DNA of 9,314 bases, taken from positions 5,647,972 to 5,657,285 of the forward strand of contig NZ_CM000745.1 of assembly GCF_000161455.1 (NCBI RefSeq), in the 5' to 3' direction. The translations under genes were made by a program, and so were the position numbers. The notes beneath the pieces were generated by a model. It was not told the origin of the DNA and made no database searches. It saw only the letters and a list, made by a program, of their open reading frames with translations. Positions 1 through 6,165 of this stretch are shown here, one piece after another (the stretch's first letter is position 1; every line of letters begins with the position of its first letter). The stretch is from Bacillus pseudomycoides DSM 12442. Its GTDB lineage: Bacteria > Bacillota > Bacilli > Bacillales > Bacillaceae_G.

Positions 1-935
1 AGGTAGTTTTTACGATAAAATTGATCGATCATCTGAAGCACGGGGTCCCATTCAGGGTATGGCTCACGTTCTCCAAATACCATTTTCGCTTCTGGAGTAT
101 TCATCAGAAAATTATCGATTTGAGTAGGTACTGGCAACCCTAGTTGTTTCCTTACATGGATCAAGAATAAGATTTCAAAAGGATAAAATCCGTATCTGAA
201 ATCGCCAAATTCACCTAGCTGTCCGATTTCAGAAGCTAATGCAGAATGATACTGAGACATTATCGAAATTAGATGTTCTATTTCTTCTAAATCACCAGTC
301 GACCAACGTCCCAGCAGTTCATCATAAATGTTCAGGTCTTCAGGGATTAAGTCGCATCGCAGTTCAGCTTCCTTAAACTTATTTTTCGCGGCTAGATGCA
401 ATTTTTCATTCGTTCCCATGATGGTTTTATTTTTATACTGCAAATACAGCTCTAGCAAAAACCAAATATGTCTATCCTCTTCATTGGCATTTATTAAATG
501 TCCACCGAAGTGATGAGCCATAAAATCATATAATATATTTTCTTCTTTCTCCCATCCATACATTGCAAAATGAACTAATGTGAGGACGACTTCGCTAAAC
601 GAATATTCCAAGATCATCCCAGGATACCTGATTGTATAGAGATCCTGTCCCATGCACTGGTAAAATAAGACTTTCTGCATGTTCTTTAATCCTTCTACAT
701 TGTTTCCACCGCTGATCAATACATCGTTTTTCCATAGTGACAAGTGATATGAGGAAATTTTGCTTAGATTTATTAATAGTATGTGATCTTTCTCTGTTTC
801 ATTTTGCTCAACGATTTTCTCAATCTTTCTTCTACTGACATTATATTTATCTTTAACATCTTCAAATTTGATTCCATCCACAAAATTTTTGCTATATCTT
901 TTAAAAGCCATTTCTAACTTTTTTTGGTTCATCAT
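1..935 (-). CDS. Unidentified helical protein, C-terminus beyond window; possible immunity-type protein
   Basis: This frame stays open from the ATG at 935 to the left edge, giving 311 residues with no stop, so the C-terminus is missing. The start is supported by an AGGGAAG ribosome site about 7 bases upstream; a second ATG follows at once. Residues ~22-45 (FEDVKDKYNVSRRKIEKIVE) look like a short helix-turn-helix or helical hairpin. The rest is rich in Leu, Trp, Tyr and acidic residues, and I see no signal peptide or membrane segment. The C-terminal stretch around DFRYGFYPFEILFLIHVRKQ resembles, from memory only, the end of helical bacterial immunity proteins of the Imm49 or PoNi type. No toxin partner is visible, because whatever follows the gene lies outside the window. 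The reading frame is certain; the function is not assigned. Confidence 0.75.
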   Translation of the reverse strand, partial: MMNQKKLEMAFKRYSKNFVDGIKFEDVKDKYNVSRRKIEKIVEQNETEKDHILLINLSKISSYHLSLWKNDVLISGGNNVEGLKNMQKVLFYQCMGQDLYTIRYPGMILEYSFSEVVLTLVHFAMYGWEKEENILYDFMAHHFGGHLINANEEDRHIWFLLELYLQYKNKTIMGTNEKLHLAAKNKFKEAELRCDLIPEDLNIYDELLGRWSTGDLEEIEHLISIMSQYHSALASEIGQLGEFGDFRYGFYPFEILFLIHVRKQLGLPVPTQIDNFLMNTPEAKMVFGEREPYPEWDPVLQMIDQFYRKNY

Positions 936-1017
936 TGCATCTTCCCTATGAATTAATCTATTTTCTTATTCCAGTCCTTTACCTTTAACTTTAAGATAAT
1001 GTTAATAAGACAGATTA

Positions 1018-1636
1018 TTATTTTATTTTTTCTTCATATTGTTTAGCAAGTTTATAAAATGAAGAACGTTTGATGCCATACTTTTTCATGGCTCCTACTG
1101 CTGTAATTGAACCGGATTCCCATTCCTTGTAAGCATCCGTGAATTCTTCTGTTATTTCGACAGGCGGACGTCCTAAACGTTTACCTTGTTTTCTGGCAAG
1201 AGCAATTCCTTCAGCTTGACGTTGTTTAATATCAATGCGCTCTTTTTCTGCAAAGGCTGATAATATTGTAAGAGTTGCTTTTTGAATCGCACTCTGAATG
1301 ACATCATTTGTACTTTCTCCAGTGTAATTGACATTAATATATGGTTCCTTTATAAATTGTAAATTTACTCTATGTTTTTCATAGTACCTAAATTCTTCTA
1401 ATGTATCATTCATATTTCTCCCAAGTCTTGTTAAGGAATCAAATACAATGGTATCTCCAGTACGAGCAAGACGCTTTAGCATTTGTTAATTCTCTCGCTC
1501 CATATTTTTTCCAGATTCTTTATCAATGAAAAATATCTCGATCTTCTATCCCTAGATCCTTCATATTTTGAATTTGTCGTTCTTCGTTTTGATCTTTACT
1601 TGAAACTCGTACATATCCAAATTTTTTATGTTTCAT
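1018..1636 (-). pseudogene. Serine resolvase/invertase, disrupted by frameshift and internal stop
   Basis: The start at 1636 follows a GAGGTG ribosome site and encodes FGYVRVSSKDQ, the resolvase N-terminus with the nucleophile at Ser12. That frame hits TGA at 1525-1523 just after DRDIF. The protein resumes in another frame as IDKESGKNMEREN; the break sits beside a five-T run (T-tract on this strand), fitting a small indel. A second lesion, TAA at 1488-1486, replaces the residue before QMLKRL. From 1482 on the frame is open for 154 residues and includes DSLTRLGRN (the arginine-bearing active-site region), the AEKERIDIKQRQAEGIALA helix, GKRLGRPP, and a C-terminal helix-turn-helix. A restored protein would be ~206 residues, normal for Tn3-type or plasmid resolvases that resolve cointegrates or multimers. 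With two lesions it is probably inactive, although the 154-residue remainder could still be translated and bind DNA. Confidence 0.88.
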
Positions 1637-1667
1637 ATGCCACACCTCACTGGTAATTACATCAATA

Positions 1668-1780
1668 ATGTCTGTAAAGGTATATAAAATAAACAGATGT
1701 CTGTAAAATTAAAAATCAACATTTATAGACGTGGTTTTTTTAGTTTTCTATATATCTGTAAAGGTATACCTTTACGAACA
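1668..1780. promoter_or_regulatory. Three-subsite res-like recombination site for the adjacent resolvase
   Basis: Three dyad-symmetric elements share a TCTGTAAA half-site. The one nearest the gene (~1668-1698) has ATGTCTGTAAAGG facing AAACAGAT. The middle one (~1697-1731) has ATGTCTGTAAA facing TTTATAGACGT, with a longer core. The distal one (~1753-1780) contains the perfect 18-bp palindrome GTAAAGGTATACCTTTAC at 1758-1775, centred on an AT dinucleotide. Sizes of ~28 bp for the distal site and ~35 bp for the middle one, a ~21-bp spacer between them, and centres ~52 and ~31 bp apart match the known res layout of γδ/Tn3, where site I is the crossover and sites II and III are accessory. By that analogy the crossover would fall at 1766/1767. 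The site also lies where the resolvase promoter should be, so it probably doubled as an autoregulatory operator. Confidence 0.72.
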
Positions 1781-1945
1781 TATAAAAAGAAAAATCCAAA
1801 ATGGACTCTTCTTTTGTAAATTTAAATAGGGAAGATTTAGATATGTCAGAGCATTCCTCAAATCGTTCTGTAAGTAAATGCCAGAGTGGCACCTCATTCC
1901 CTGAATCGTTTCCGTACCCCTAATTCATCTGATACAGAAATTGAC
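1781..1945. other. Gene-free stretch with possible decayed coding
   Basis: No intact gene is visible between the res-like site and the hairpin at 1949. On the minus strand an ATG at about 1945 gives MSISVSDELGVRKRFRE and then a stop. A neighbouring frame then stays open for about 55 codons (VPLWHLLTERFEECSDIS...), continuing through the distal res subsite. This could be a frameshifted small gene or chance; I do not recognise either part. Confidence 0.25.
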
Positions 1946-1948
1946 ATA

Positions 1949-1999
1949 CAAAAACGCCATCCTTTCCTATGATTCTACAGAAAGAATAGCGTATTTTTT
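1949..1999. terminator. Imperfect hairpin with T-tract, probable terminator
   Basis: ACGC (1954-1957) pairs with GCGT (1989-1992) and CTTTC (1962-1966) with GAAAG (1980-1984). The two parts of the stem are joined by a short partly paired internal loop, and the apical loop is 13 bases. T-runs follow on both strands (ATTTTTT on plus, GTTTTTG on minus), so it could end transcription in either direction. No intact gene abuts it, so it may be left from a lost transcription unit. Confidence 0.5.
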
Positions 2000-2122
2000 C
2001 ATTTTAGGGGAATTTTGTTTTGTTAGCTGGATAGCGATGTGGCAAACTTTTCTGATAGGCTGATAGGCATGATGTGCTACCTCACATCCATCACCTTAAG
2101 TATTTAGAATATATTCAAAGTT

Positions 2123-2173
2123 AAAAGCACGTTACTATCTTCTTATGTTAATGAGTAAGAGTGACGTGCTTTT
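2123..2173 (+). repeat. Hairpin just before the IS231-like transposase start
   Basis: The arms AAAAGCACGTTACT (2123-2136) and AGTGACGTGCTTTT (2160-2173) match at 13 of 14 positions across a 23-base loop, ending two bases before the transposase ATG. A stem-loop here would end or mask read-through transcripts entering the element, a common way for IS elements to limit transposase made from outside promoters. The T-tail also makes it a plausible terminator. Confidence 0.6.
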
Positions 2174-2174
2174 T

Positions 2175-2284
2175 ATGGACTTGCATCAAAAACACGAATT
2201 ATCTTTATTCACCGAAGAGTTATATCGATATATGTCTTTCGCAACTCTTATTAATGAGTATAGCTCAAAGTACTTATCGTCAAT
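2175..2284 (+). pseudogene. IS231-like transposase, N-terminal fragment
   Basis: The ATG at 2175, directly after the hairpin, gives MDLHQKHELSLFTEELYRYM, which resembles the N-terminus of IS231/IS4-type transposases (ELxLFxEELYRxxSP pattern). Similarity fades after roughly 32 residues, and the catalytic DDE domain is entirely absent. The frame continues a little into the tail of the convergent glycosyltransferase gene before a stop at 2327, but that part is unrelated sequence. The fragment cannot encode an active enzyme. Confidence 0.6.
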
Positions 2285-3499
2285 TCATTTATCACGGGAA
2301 CTAGACAAAAATTCTCTTTTAAACTGAAATATTGCATCAACTGCTTTCTTACATCCACCTGCTTCACGTAAACTCTGACCAATTATTTTGCTTCCTTCCC
2401 TATAAGTTTTGTTATTAAGTACATTCCTTACCGTTTCTTTCAATAAATCAGATGTAATTTTTGTATAATCCAAAGTCAAACCAGCATTTAAATCCTCGAC
2501 TCTTTTTGCTACAAAAGGTTGATCATTTGTAATTGGTAAAACAACAAGAGGCGTGTCATAATATAATCCTTCGCTTACACTATTCATACCACCATGTGTA
2601 ATAAAGACATCTGTATATTTTAAAACCTCTAACTGTGGAACATAAGGACGAATAATGAAATGGGGTGGCATATTAAGAAAACGTCGCATCTCTATTTCCT
2701 TACCTACAGAAATTACAACTATTCCATTAAATTCTTTAAATGCATGCAAACATTTCTCATAAAATTCCGGCTGTTTATTTAACTCTGTTCCCATCGAAAT
2801 GTAAATAACCTCTTTTCCGTCTAACCTATAAAGAGGAAATTCTACTATTTCCTGCCGTGAAGTGATAGAAGGTCCTATAAACTTAAAGGTATGATTAAAA
2901 CAATGAGCATGAGGTTGAAAATATTTAGAAGTAAAAACTAATGTCATGTCACTTTCATAATGAAAAAGTTGCTCTAATGAATCAACATTCACCCCATAAC
3001 GATCACTAATTCTATTTACAATCATTTGACATTCCTCAACCAATGGTGAAGTAGGATTAGATTCGATGTTTCCCAGTGGAATTTCCTCCAACATTTCTTT
3101 ATTCATAGCAAATGTTGTACAGGATGCAATTGTAGGCATAGGTAACATTTCAGCAAGAATTCTGCCTAAAAGAAAATGCTGATCATAGATCATATAATCA
3201 TACTTTTCACGAGTAATTTCTTCTAAAAGAAAAGGGATGGCATTCTCTGTTACCCTTAAAAATCTATACATCATTTGTAAAGGGTGAAACATGTCCTTCA
3301 TTCTATTTTTTAAATTAATTTCTTTTAAGTAATCTCCATAGTTTCGAAATTCAACATCTATATTCTTTAATTTATGGCGATATTCTTCCTCGCAATAATA
3401 AATAACTTCTTCTCCCCTATTCACTAATTCATTAACAAGACCAATTGTAGGATTGATATGACCTTCTGCAGGAAAATTTATAATCAACGCTTTTGACAT
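2285..3499 (-). CDS. MGT-family UDP-glycosyltransferase (macrolide/YjiC type), copy 1
   Basis: The 404-residue product is a GT-B fold, GT1-type glycosyltransferase that moves a sugar from a UDP-sugar to a small hydrophobic acceptor in the cytosol. The N-terminal half carries FPAEGHINPT with the likely catalytic base His14, and Asp106 in YDYMIYDQHF fits its partner. The C-terminal donor half has YVPQLEVL (~286-293), HGGMNS (302-307) and NDQP with Asp326-Gln327, the usual sugar-contacting pair. The length is typical for this family. I chose the ATG at 3499 because GGAGAG lies 7 bases upstream; an ATG 15 bases earlier overlaps that ribosome site. It lies 80 bases downstream of its paralogue and is probably co-transcribed. 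Relatives inactivate macrolides or glucosylate flavonoids, but the acceptor here cannot be predicted. Confidence 0.93.
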   Translation of the reverse strand: MSKALIINFPAEGHINPTIGLVNELVNRGEEVIYYCEEEYRHKLKNIDVEFRNYGDYLKEINLKNRMKDMFHPLQMMYRFLRVTENAIPFLLEEITREKYDYMIYDQHFLLGRILAEMLPMPTIASCTTFAMNKEMLEEIPLGNIESNPTSPLVEECQMIVNRISDRYGVNVDSLEQLFHYESDMTLVFTSKYFQPHAHCFNHTFKFIGPSITSRQEIVEFPLYRLDGKEVIYISMGTELNKQPEFYEKCLHAFKEFNGIVVISVGKEIEMRRFLNMPPHFIIRPYVPQLEVLKYTDVFITHGGMNSVSEGLYYDTPLVVLPITNDQPFVAKRVEDLNAGLTLDYTKITSDLLKETVRNVLNNKTYREGSKIIGQSLREAGGCKKAVDAIFQFKREFLSSSRDK

Positions 3500-3579
3500 A
3501 AAAAATCTCTCCATTTCTATATATTTTTATTAGAGTAGATTTCTAGTTGTCATTTTAAGTTTCTTGTTACATTATTTGT

Positions 3580-4776
3580 CTACACACGACAATTGGAAGT
3601 GAACTTTACAATTTCCTCAACTGCCTGTTTATAGCCACCAGATTCACGTAAAGACTCTCCAATCTTACGACTATTTTCTTTAAATTCCTTATCATTCATT
3701 ACCTTTTCTACTGCTTCACGCAGCATTTCAGGAGTTAATGTTCTGCGATCAAGCTGAACTCCGGCTCCCACCTCAGTGACTCGTTTCGCGACTAATGGCT
3801 GATCCCCTGTAACTGGAATCACAACTAACGGGACACCATAATATAACGCTTCGCTAGAACTGTTCATACCACCATGTGTAACAAATACATCTGTATGCTG
3901 TAATACTTCTAATTGAGGTACATAATTAAACACTTTAAAATTCTCTGGAATATTTTCAAATTGGTCTATATTTATCCTTTTCCCGACCACTAACACGACC
4001 ATTGCATTCATATTTCTAAATGCTTCAAAACAGTTCTCATATAAATCCGGTTGCTCATTAAAGACTGTCCCCATGGAAACGAAAATAACTTTCTTTTTTA
4101 AAATGTCAACTGGAAAGCTTCCTACCTCTTTACGTACTGCAATTGATGGCCCAACGAATTTAAAAGAATCATTAAATACTTGAGAAAACGGTTGATATTC
4201 CTTAGATGTATATACTATCGTAATATCTCCAGGGTGATTCATAATATCATACAAGTTATTACACTTAATCCCATACTTCTCTTCCCATCGTTCCATTCCT
4301 AATAAACATGATTGATATAATGGAGAATTTTCATCTACTTTTCTCGATTCAGATTCTTCATTAAAAGTGATGTAATTATTAAAAGCAAATGTTGTACAAG
4401 AAGAAATTTTAGGTAACTGTAAAACAGTTGCTATAATGCGACCTACTGCGAAATGATTATCATATATAATATAATCATATTGTTCTTCCTTTATTTCCTC
4501 TAGAATCTGGTTTACAATACGATCTGTAGCTGCAATCATATTGGACAACATTTCGACAGGACTATTTCCTTCATTAATTCGATTCATAATATTGATTTGT
4601 GGGAGAAAATTTTCATATGCTCGAAATTCCACACCGGTTGCTTCAATTTTATTTCTATAGTCCTCTATACAATACGAAACAACTTTTTCTCCTCTGTGTA
4701 CTAATTCACTTACAACTGCTAATGTCGGGTTGATATGCCCCTCTCCAGGAAAATTTATTACAAGTACATTCGCCAT
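3580..4776 (-). CDS. MGT-family UDP-glycosyltransferase (macrolide/YjiC type), copy 2
   Basis: The 398-residue product has the same layout as its downstream neighbour: FPGEGHINPT with His14, YDYIIYDNHF with Asp106, YVPQLEVL (~285-292), HGGMNS (301-306) and GDQP with Asp325-Gln326. No membrane segment or signal peptide is seen, so it should be cytosolic. The start at 4776 is set by AAAGGAG eight bases upstream; a longer reading from an ATG at 4857 would add 27 residues ahead of the conserved N-terminus and span the ribosome site. By eye the two copies share roughly half their residues, with the most difference in the acceptor-binding middle of the N-terminal half. That points to an old tandem duplication with diverged acceptors. 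It is first in the probable two-gene operon. Confidence 0.93.
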   Translation of the reverse strand: MANVLVINFPGEGHINPTLAVVSELVHRGEKVVSYCIEDYRNKIEATGVEFRAYENFLPQINIMNRINEGNSPVEMLSNMIAATDRIVNQILEEIKEEQYDYIIYDNHFAVGRIIATVLQLPKISSCTTFAFNNYITFNEESESRKVDENSPLYQSCLLGMERWEEKYGIKCNNLYDIMNHPGDITIVYTSKEYQPFSQVFNDSFKFVGPSIAVRKEVGSFPVDILKKKVIFVSMGTVFNEQPDLYENCFEAFRNMNAMVVLVVGKRINIDQFENIPENFKVFNYVPQLEVLQHTDVFVTHGGMNSSSEALYYGVPLVVIPVTGDQPLVAKRVTEVGAGVQLDRRTLTPEMLREAVEKVMNDKEFKENSRKIGESLRESGGYKQAVEEIVKFTSNCRV

Positions 4777-4846
4777 AATACTCGCTCCTTTCAAACTCAT
4801 TAACAAAGTTAAATTAATATTTGATTGACCTTTTAATTTAAAGTCT

Positions 4847-4852
4847 ATTATA
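4847..4852 (-). promoter_or_regulatory. Candidate -10 box for the glycosyltransferase pair
   Basis: A perfect TATAAT on the minus strand lies about 70 bases upstream of the first glycosyltransferase start. No good -35 hexamer stands 16-18 bases further upstream (the best is TGAAAT), so this call rests on the -10 alone in very AT-rich DNA. Confidence 0.35.
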
Positions 4853-4857
4853 AACAA

Positions 4858-5089
4858 ATATTTTTTAATATTTCATATGATTAGCTCATTTCATTATTGA
4901 GAAATATATTCCTGAGCACTTTGACATGCCTGTTTAACAATAAAAATACTTTTCGATAAACAAATCCCATTTTCTATTTATTCACATTCTCCGGTTAGCA
5001 AATAACTGCCTTTGCAAAAACTAGATATTCTTCCTAAATCTCTTAAAAAACATTATTTTAATGATTCTTACAAAAAAAGAATAACACTC
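4858..5089. other. AT-rich intergenic stretch, no gene seen
   Basis: I find no frame with recognisable protein and no RNA gene here. Apart from the candidate promoter just to its left, the only structure is a small ATTCTT/AAGAAT inverted repeat near 5064-5082, beside the end of the broken membrane-protein frame. Confidence 0.5.
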
Positions 5090-5338
5090 TTATTTTCTTT
5101 TGTTCTTTTGTTCTTTTACGGTTGTTGCAACACCCATAAATATTAAAGCAACTATAAAGTCGAAGAAATGTACTGGTAAAGGTGTTTTTTCTTTATGAAA
5201 GATTCCCGCACAAAGTACAGGTACCAAGAACGTATCCTTTAGTTAGATGACCACTTTCAACATAGCAAAATTATATTTCCTGTAGCCATAGTGATAAATA
5301 TCTATACTGAACATTAACAAAATTCCGTATGAATATTC
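5090..5338 (-). pseudogene. Remnant of a small membrane protein, function unknown
   Basis: One minus-strand frame reads 31 codons (EYSYGILLMFSIDIYHYGYR...MLKVVI), meets TAA at 5245-5243, and continues 50 codons in the same frame to TAA at 5092-5090. The second part has two hydrophobic stretches, FLVPVLCAGIF and FFDFIVALIFMGVA, separated by HKEKTPLPVH, and a basic tail KEQKNKRK. That pattern fits the last helices of a small transporter, for example of the drug/metabolite (EamA) type, but the similarity is one of shape, not a firm match. The internal stop and the lack of a start with a ribosome site argue for a decayed gene. It could also be chance in AT-rich DNA. Confidence 0.35.
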
Positions 5339-5444
5339 TTAATTTACAATCTATTTTTATAATGTTAACCTATAAGTGCAGTAACAATTTGTCAAAATCA
5401 AGTCCCCAAACGAGATTTTGAAACAGTCATCTCAATACGCGAGA

Positions 5445-5487
5445 ACAAAACAAAAGAACACTCATGTTGAGTGTTCTTTTGTTTTGT
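5445..5487. terminator. Perfect 20-bp hairpin, bidirectional terminator
   Basis: The arm at 5445-5464 is the exact reverse complement of 5468-5487 with a three-base loop (TGT). The base of the stem is A/C-only on the left (ACAAAACAAAAG) and T/G-rich on the right, so a transcript from either side ends in a GAGTGTTC-type stem followed by CUUUUGUUUU. It separates the glycosyltransferase region from the IS6 relic and would isolate the two regions from read-through. Confidence 0.75.
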
Positions 5488-5555
5488 AATAATTAATATA
5501 AATATAACGAAATGTTAATTAGATAGAGGCCCAAATATACACGTATATTTAATTT

Positions 5556-5570
5556 GGTTCTGGTGCAAAG
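5556..5570 (+). repeat. IS6-type terminal repeat, outer left
   Basis: GGTTCTGGTGCAAAG reads inward and lies 48 bases beyond the stop codon of the transposase fragment, the expected position for the 3' end of an IS6-family element. Confidence 0.7.
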
Positions 5571-5618
5571 ATAAAATAAAAGATAATATAGCTCATATAT
5601 TTCTAGCGGAATTCTATT

Positions 5619-5858
5619 TTATGCTGTAAGCCCAAACAATCGATGGATGAATTCTTTCTGGTTTTGGACAGACTGCTCCCGTAAATCAATCTGTTCTTTT
5701 TTAATCATATGCATAGCTTTCACTCCTGCAAGAATGGATGTAGCTGCGCCAAAAGACTTGAACCCTAACATAGAACGAACACGTTTCTTAATAAAACGAT
5801 GATCTTGTTCCACTATATTATTGAGATATCTAACTTGCCTTAGTTGTATGCCTTCAGG
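5619..5858 (-). pseudogene. IS6-family transposase, C-terminal 79 residues
   Basis: The fragment PEGIQLRQVRYLNNIVEQDH continues through RFIKKRVRSMLGFKSFGAA to a natural end in HRLFGLTA. It is the typical C-terminus of IS240/IS6 transposases and includes the third catalytic acidic residue (Glu in NNIVEQDH) of the DDE triad. The first two aspartates and the N-terminal helix-turn-helix are missing. The reading frame extends upstream to an ATG at 6005, but those ~49 residues cross an IS6-type terminal repeat and a palindrome and match nothing expected, so the 128-residue reading is a chance fusion. The protein would be inactive. Confidence 0.85.
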
Positions 5859-5919
5859 GGTTCTGGTGCAAAAAATACTGTCATTGTGTACACTGAAAAT
5901 ATTCATAAATATTAGAAAA

Positions 5920-5950
5920 GGACACACTTTCCATGGGGAAAAGTCTGTCC
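5920..5950. repeat. Imperfect palindrome, 11-bp arms
   Basis: GGACACACTTT (5920-5930) and AAAGTCTGTCC (5940-5950) pair with one mismatch around a 9-base CCATGGGGA loop. There is no T-tract, so it is unlikely to be a terminator. It could be a protein-binding site or two fused ends of another mobile element. Confidence 0.6.
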
Positions 5951-6001
5951 AAAAGCAGATACAACTGATTAATATTCTCTTTGGCCTTACCGCATAAGCA
6001 G

Positions 6002-6019
6002 TCATTCCGTTAGGAATGA
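6002..6019. repeat. Short perfect hairpin
   Basis: TCATTCC (6002-6008) pairs exactly with GGAATGA (6013-6019) over the four-base loop GTTA, inside the 202-bp IS6-bounded segment. No clear function. Confidence 0.5.
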
Positions 6020-6118
6020 ATCATTCTTTTTACTCTTCATTATCTTTTTGTACCAGAACCATTATTAATAGTTTCATAAAACTGGCCCACAATATTCCCC
6101 ATCTCTTTATGTCTTCGG

Positions 6119-6136
6119 AAACTTTGCAACAGAACC
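6119..6136 (-). repeat. IS6-type terminal repeat, outer right
   Basis: On the minus strand this reads GGTTCTGTTGCAAAGTTT, the form typical of IS6/IS240/IS431 ends. The next ~58 bases inward look like a leader but contain no intact transposase start. Confidence 0.75.
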
Positions 6137-6165
6137 TTAAACTACATTATAAGGCGTTTTTCATT

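Larger units (their letters stand above)
2083..2284 (+). mobile_element. IS231-like (IS4 family) element, left end only
   Basis: The sequence at 2083-2102 (CACATCCATCACCTTAAGTA) matches the IS231 terminal repeat as I remember it (CATGCCCATCAACTTAAGAA) at about 15 of 20 positions. It is followed at the expected distance by a start-region hairpin and the beginning of a transposase. The element stops abruptly where the glycosyltransferase gene ends at 2285, so the rest (about 1.4 kb in an intact copy) was deleted. No right-hand repeat is visible. It marks a past insertion and deletion at the left border of the glycosyltransferase pair. Confidence 0.6.
5859..6060. mobile_element. 202-bp segment bounded by IS6-like inverted ends
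   Basis: GGTTCTGGTGCAAAAAA at 5859 faces TTTTTGTACCAGAACC ending at 6060, so the two ends match each other better than the outer pair. The inside has no transposase but has an imperfect palindrome (5920-5950) and a small hairpin (6002-6019). The flanks (CCTTCAGG on the left, ATTATTAA on the right) are not a direct repeat, so simple insertion is not shown. It may be a mini-element moved by IS6 transposase or a scar of recombination between two IS6 copies. Confidence 0.5.
5556..6136 (-). mobile_element. Rearranged IS6-family (IS240-like) element relic
   Basis: The outer limits are GGTTCTGGTGCAAAG (5556-5570) and, inverted, AAACTTTGCAACAGAACC (6119-6136), both of the GGTTCTGnTGCAAA type found at IS6-family ends. 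At 581 bp it is shorter than the usual ~0.8 kb. Only the transposase C-terminus remains at the left; the N-terminal and central parts are gone, and a segment bounded by two further IS6-like ends (5859 and 6060) occupies their place. The transposase would have been read right to left, so its 5' end faced the decarboxylase gene. The element cannot move by itself, but its ends could still be used by the related transposase starting at 9141. Confidence 0.7.

Noticed and set aside
328..513. Plus-strand 61-codon frame
   Set aside because: Lies antisense inside the long minus-strand gene at the left edge, with no ribosome site and no recognisable protein.
1758..1775. 18-bp palindrome as a stand-alone repressor operator
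   Set aside because: It shares half-sites and spacing with two neighbouring dyads next to a resolvase gene, so a res crossover site explains it better.
1668..1780. Repeated TCTGTAAA units as a CRISPR or iteron array
   Set aside because: Only three units, present as inverted pairs with unequal spacing; no constant repeat-spacer pattern and no replication protein.
1898..1922. GGGGTACGG (minus strand) as a Tn3-family transposon end
   Set aside because: Only the first GGGGTAC resembles a Tn3-type end; the rest does not follow known 38-bp repeats and no partner end is visible.
3500..3514. Five-residue N-terminal extension of the downstream glycosyltransferase
   Set aside because: The GGAGAG ribosome site lies within this extension and points to the ATG at 3499.
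4777..4857. 27-residue N-terminal extension of the upstream glycosyltransferase
   Set aside because: It overlaps the AAAGGAG ribosome site and precedes the conserved first strand of the GT-B fold.
5859..6005. N-terminal ~49 residues of a 128-residue transposase reading
   Set aside because: This part crosses an IS6 terminal repeat and a palindrome and does not match any transposase N-terminus; only the 79 C-terminal residues are genuine.
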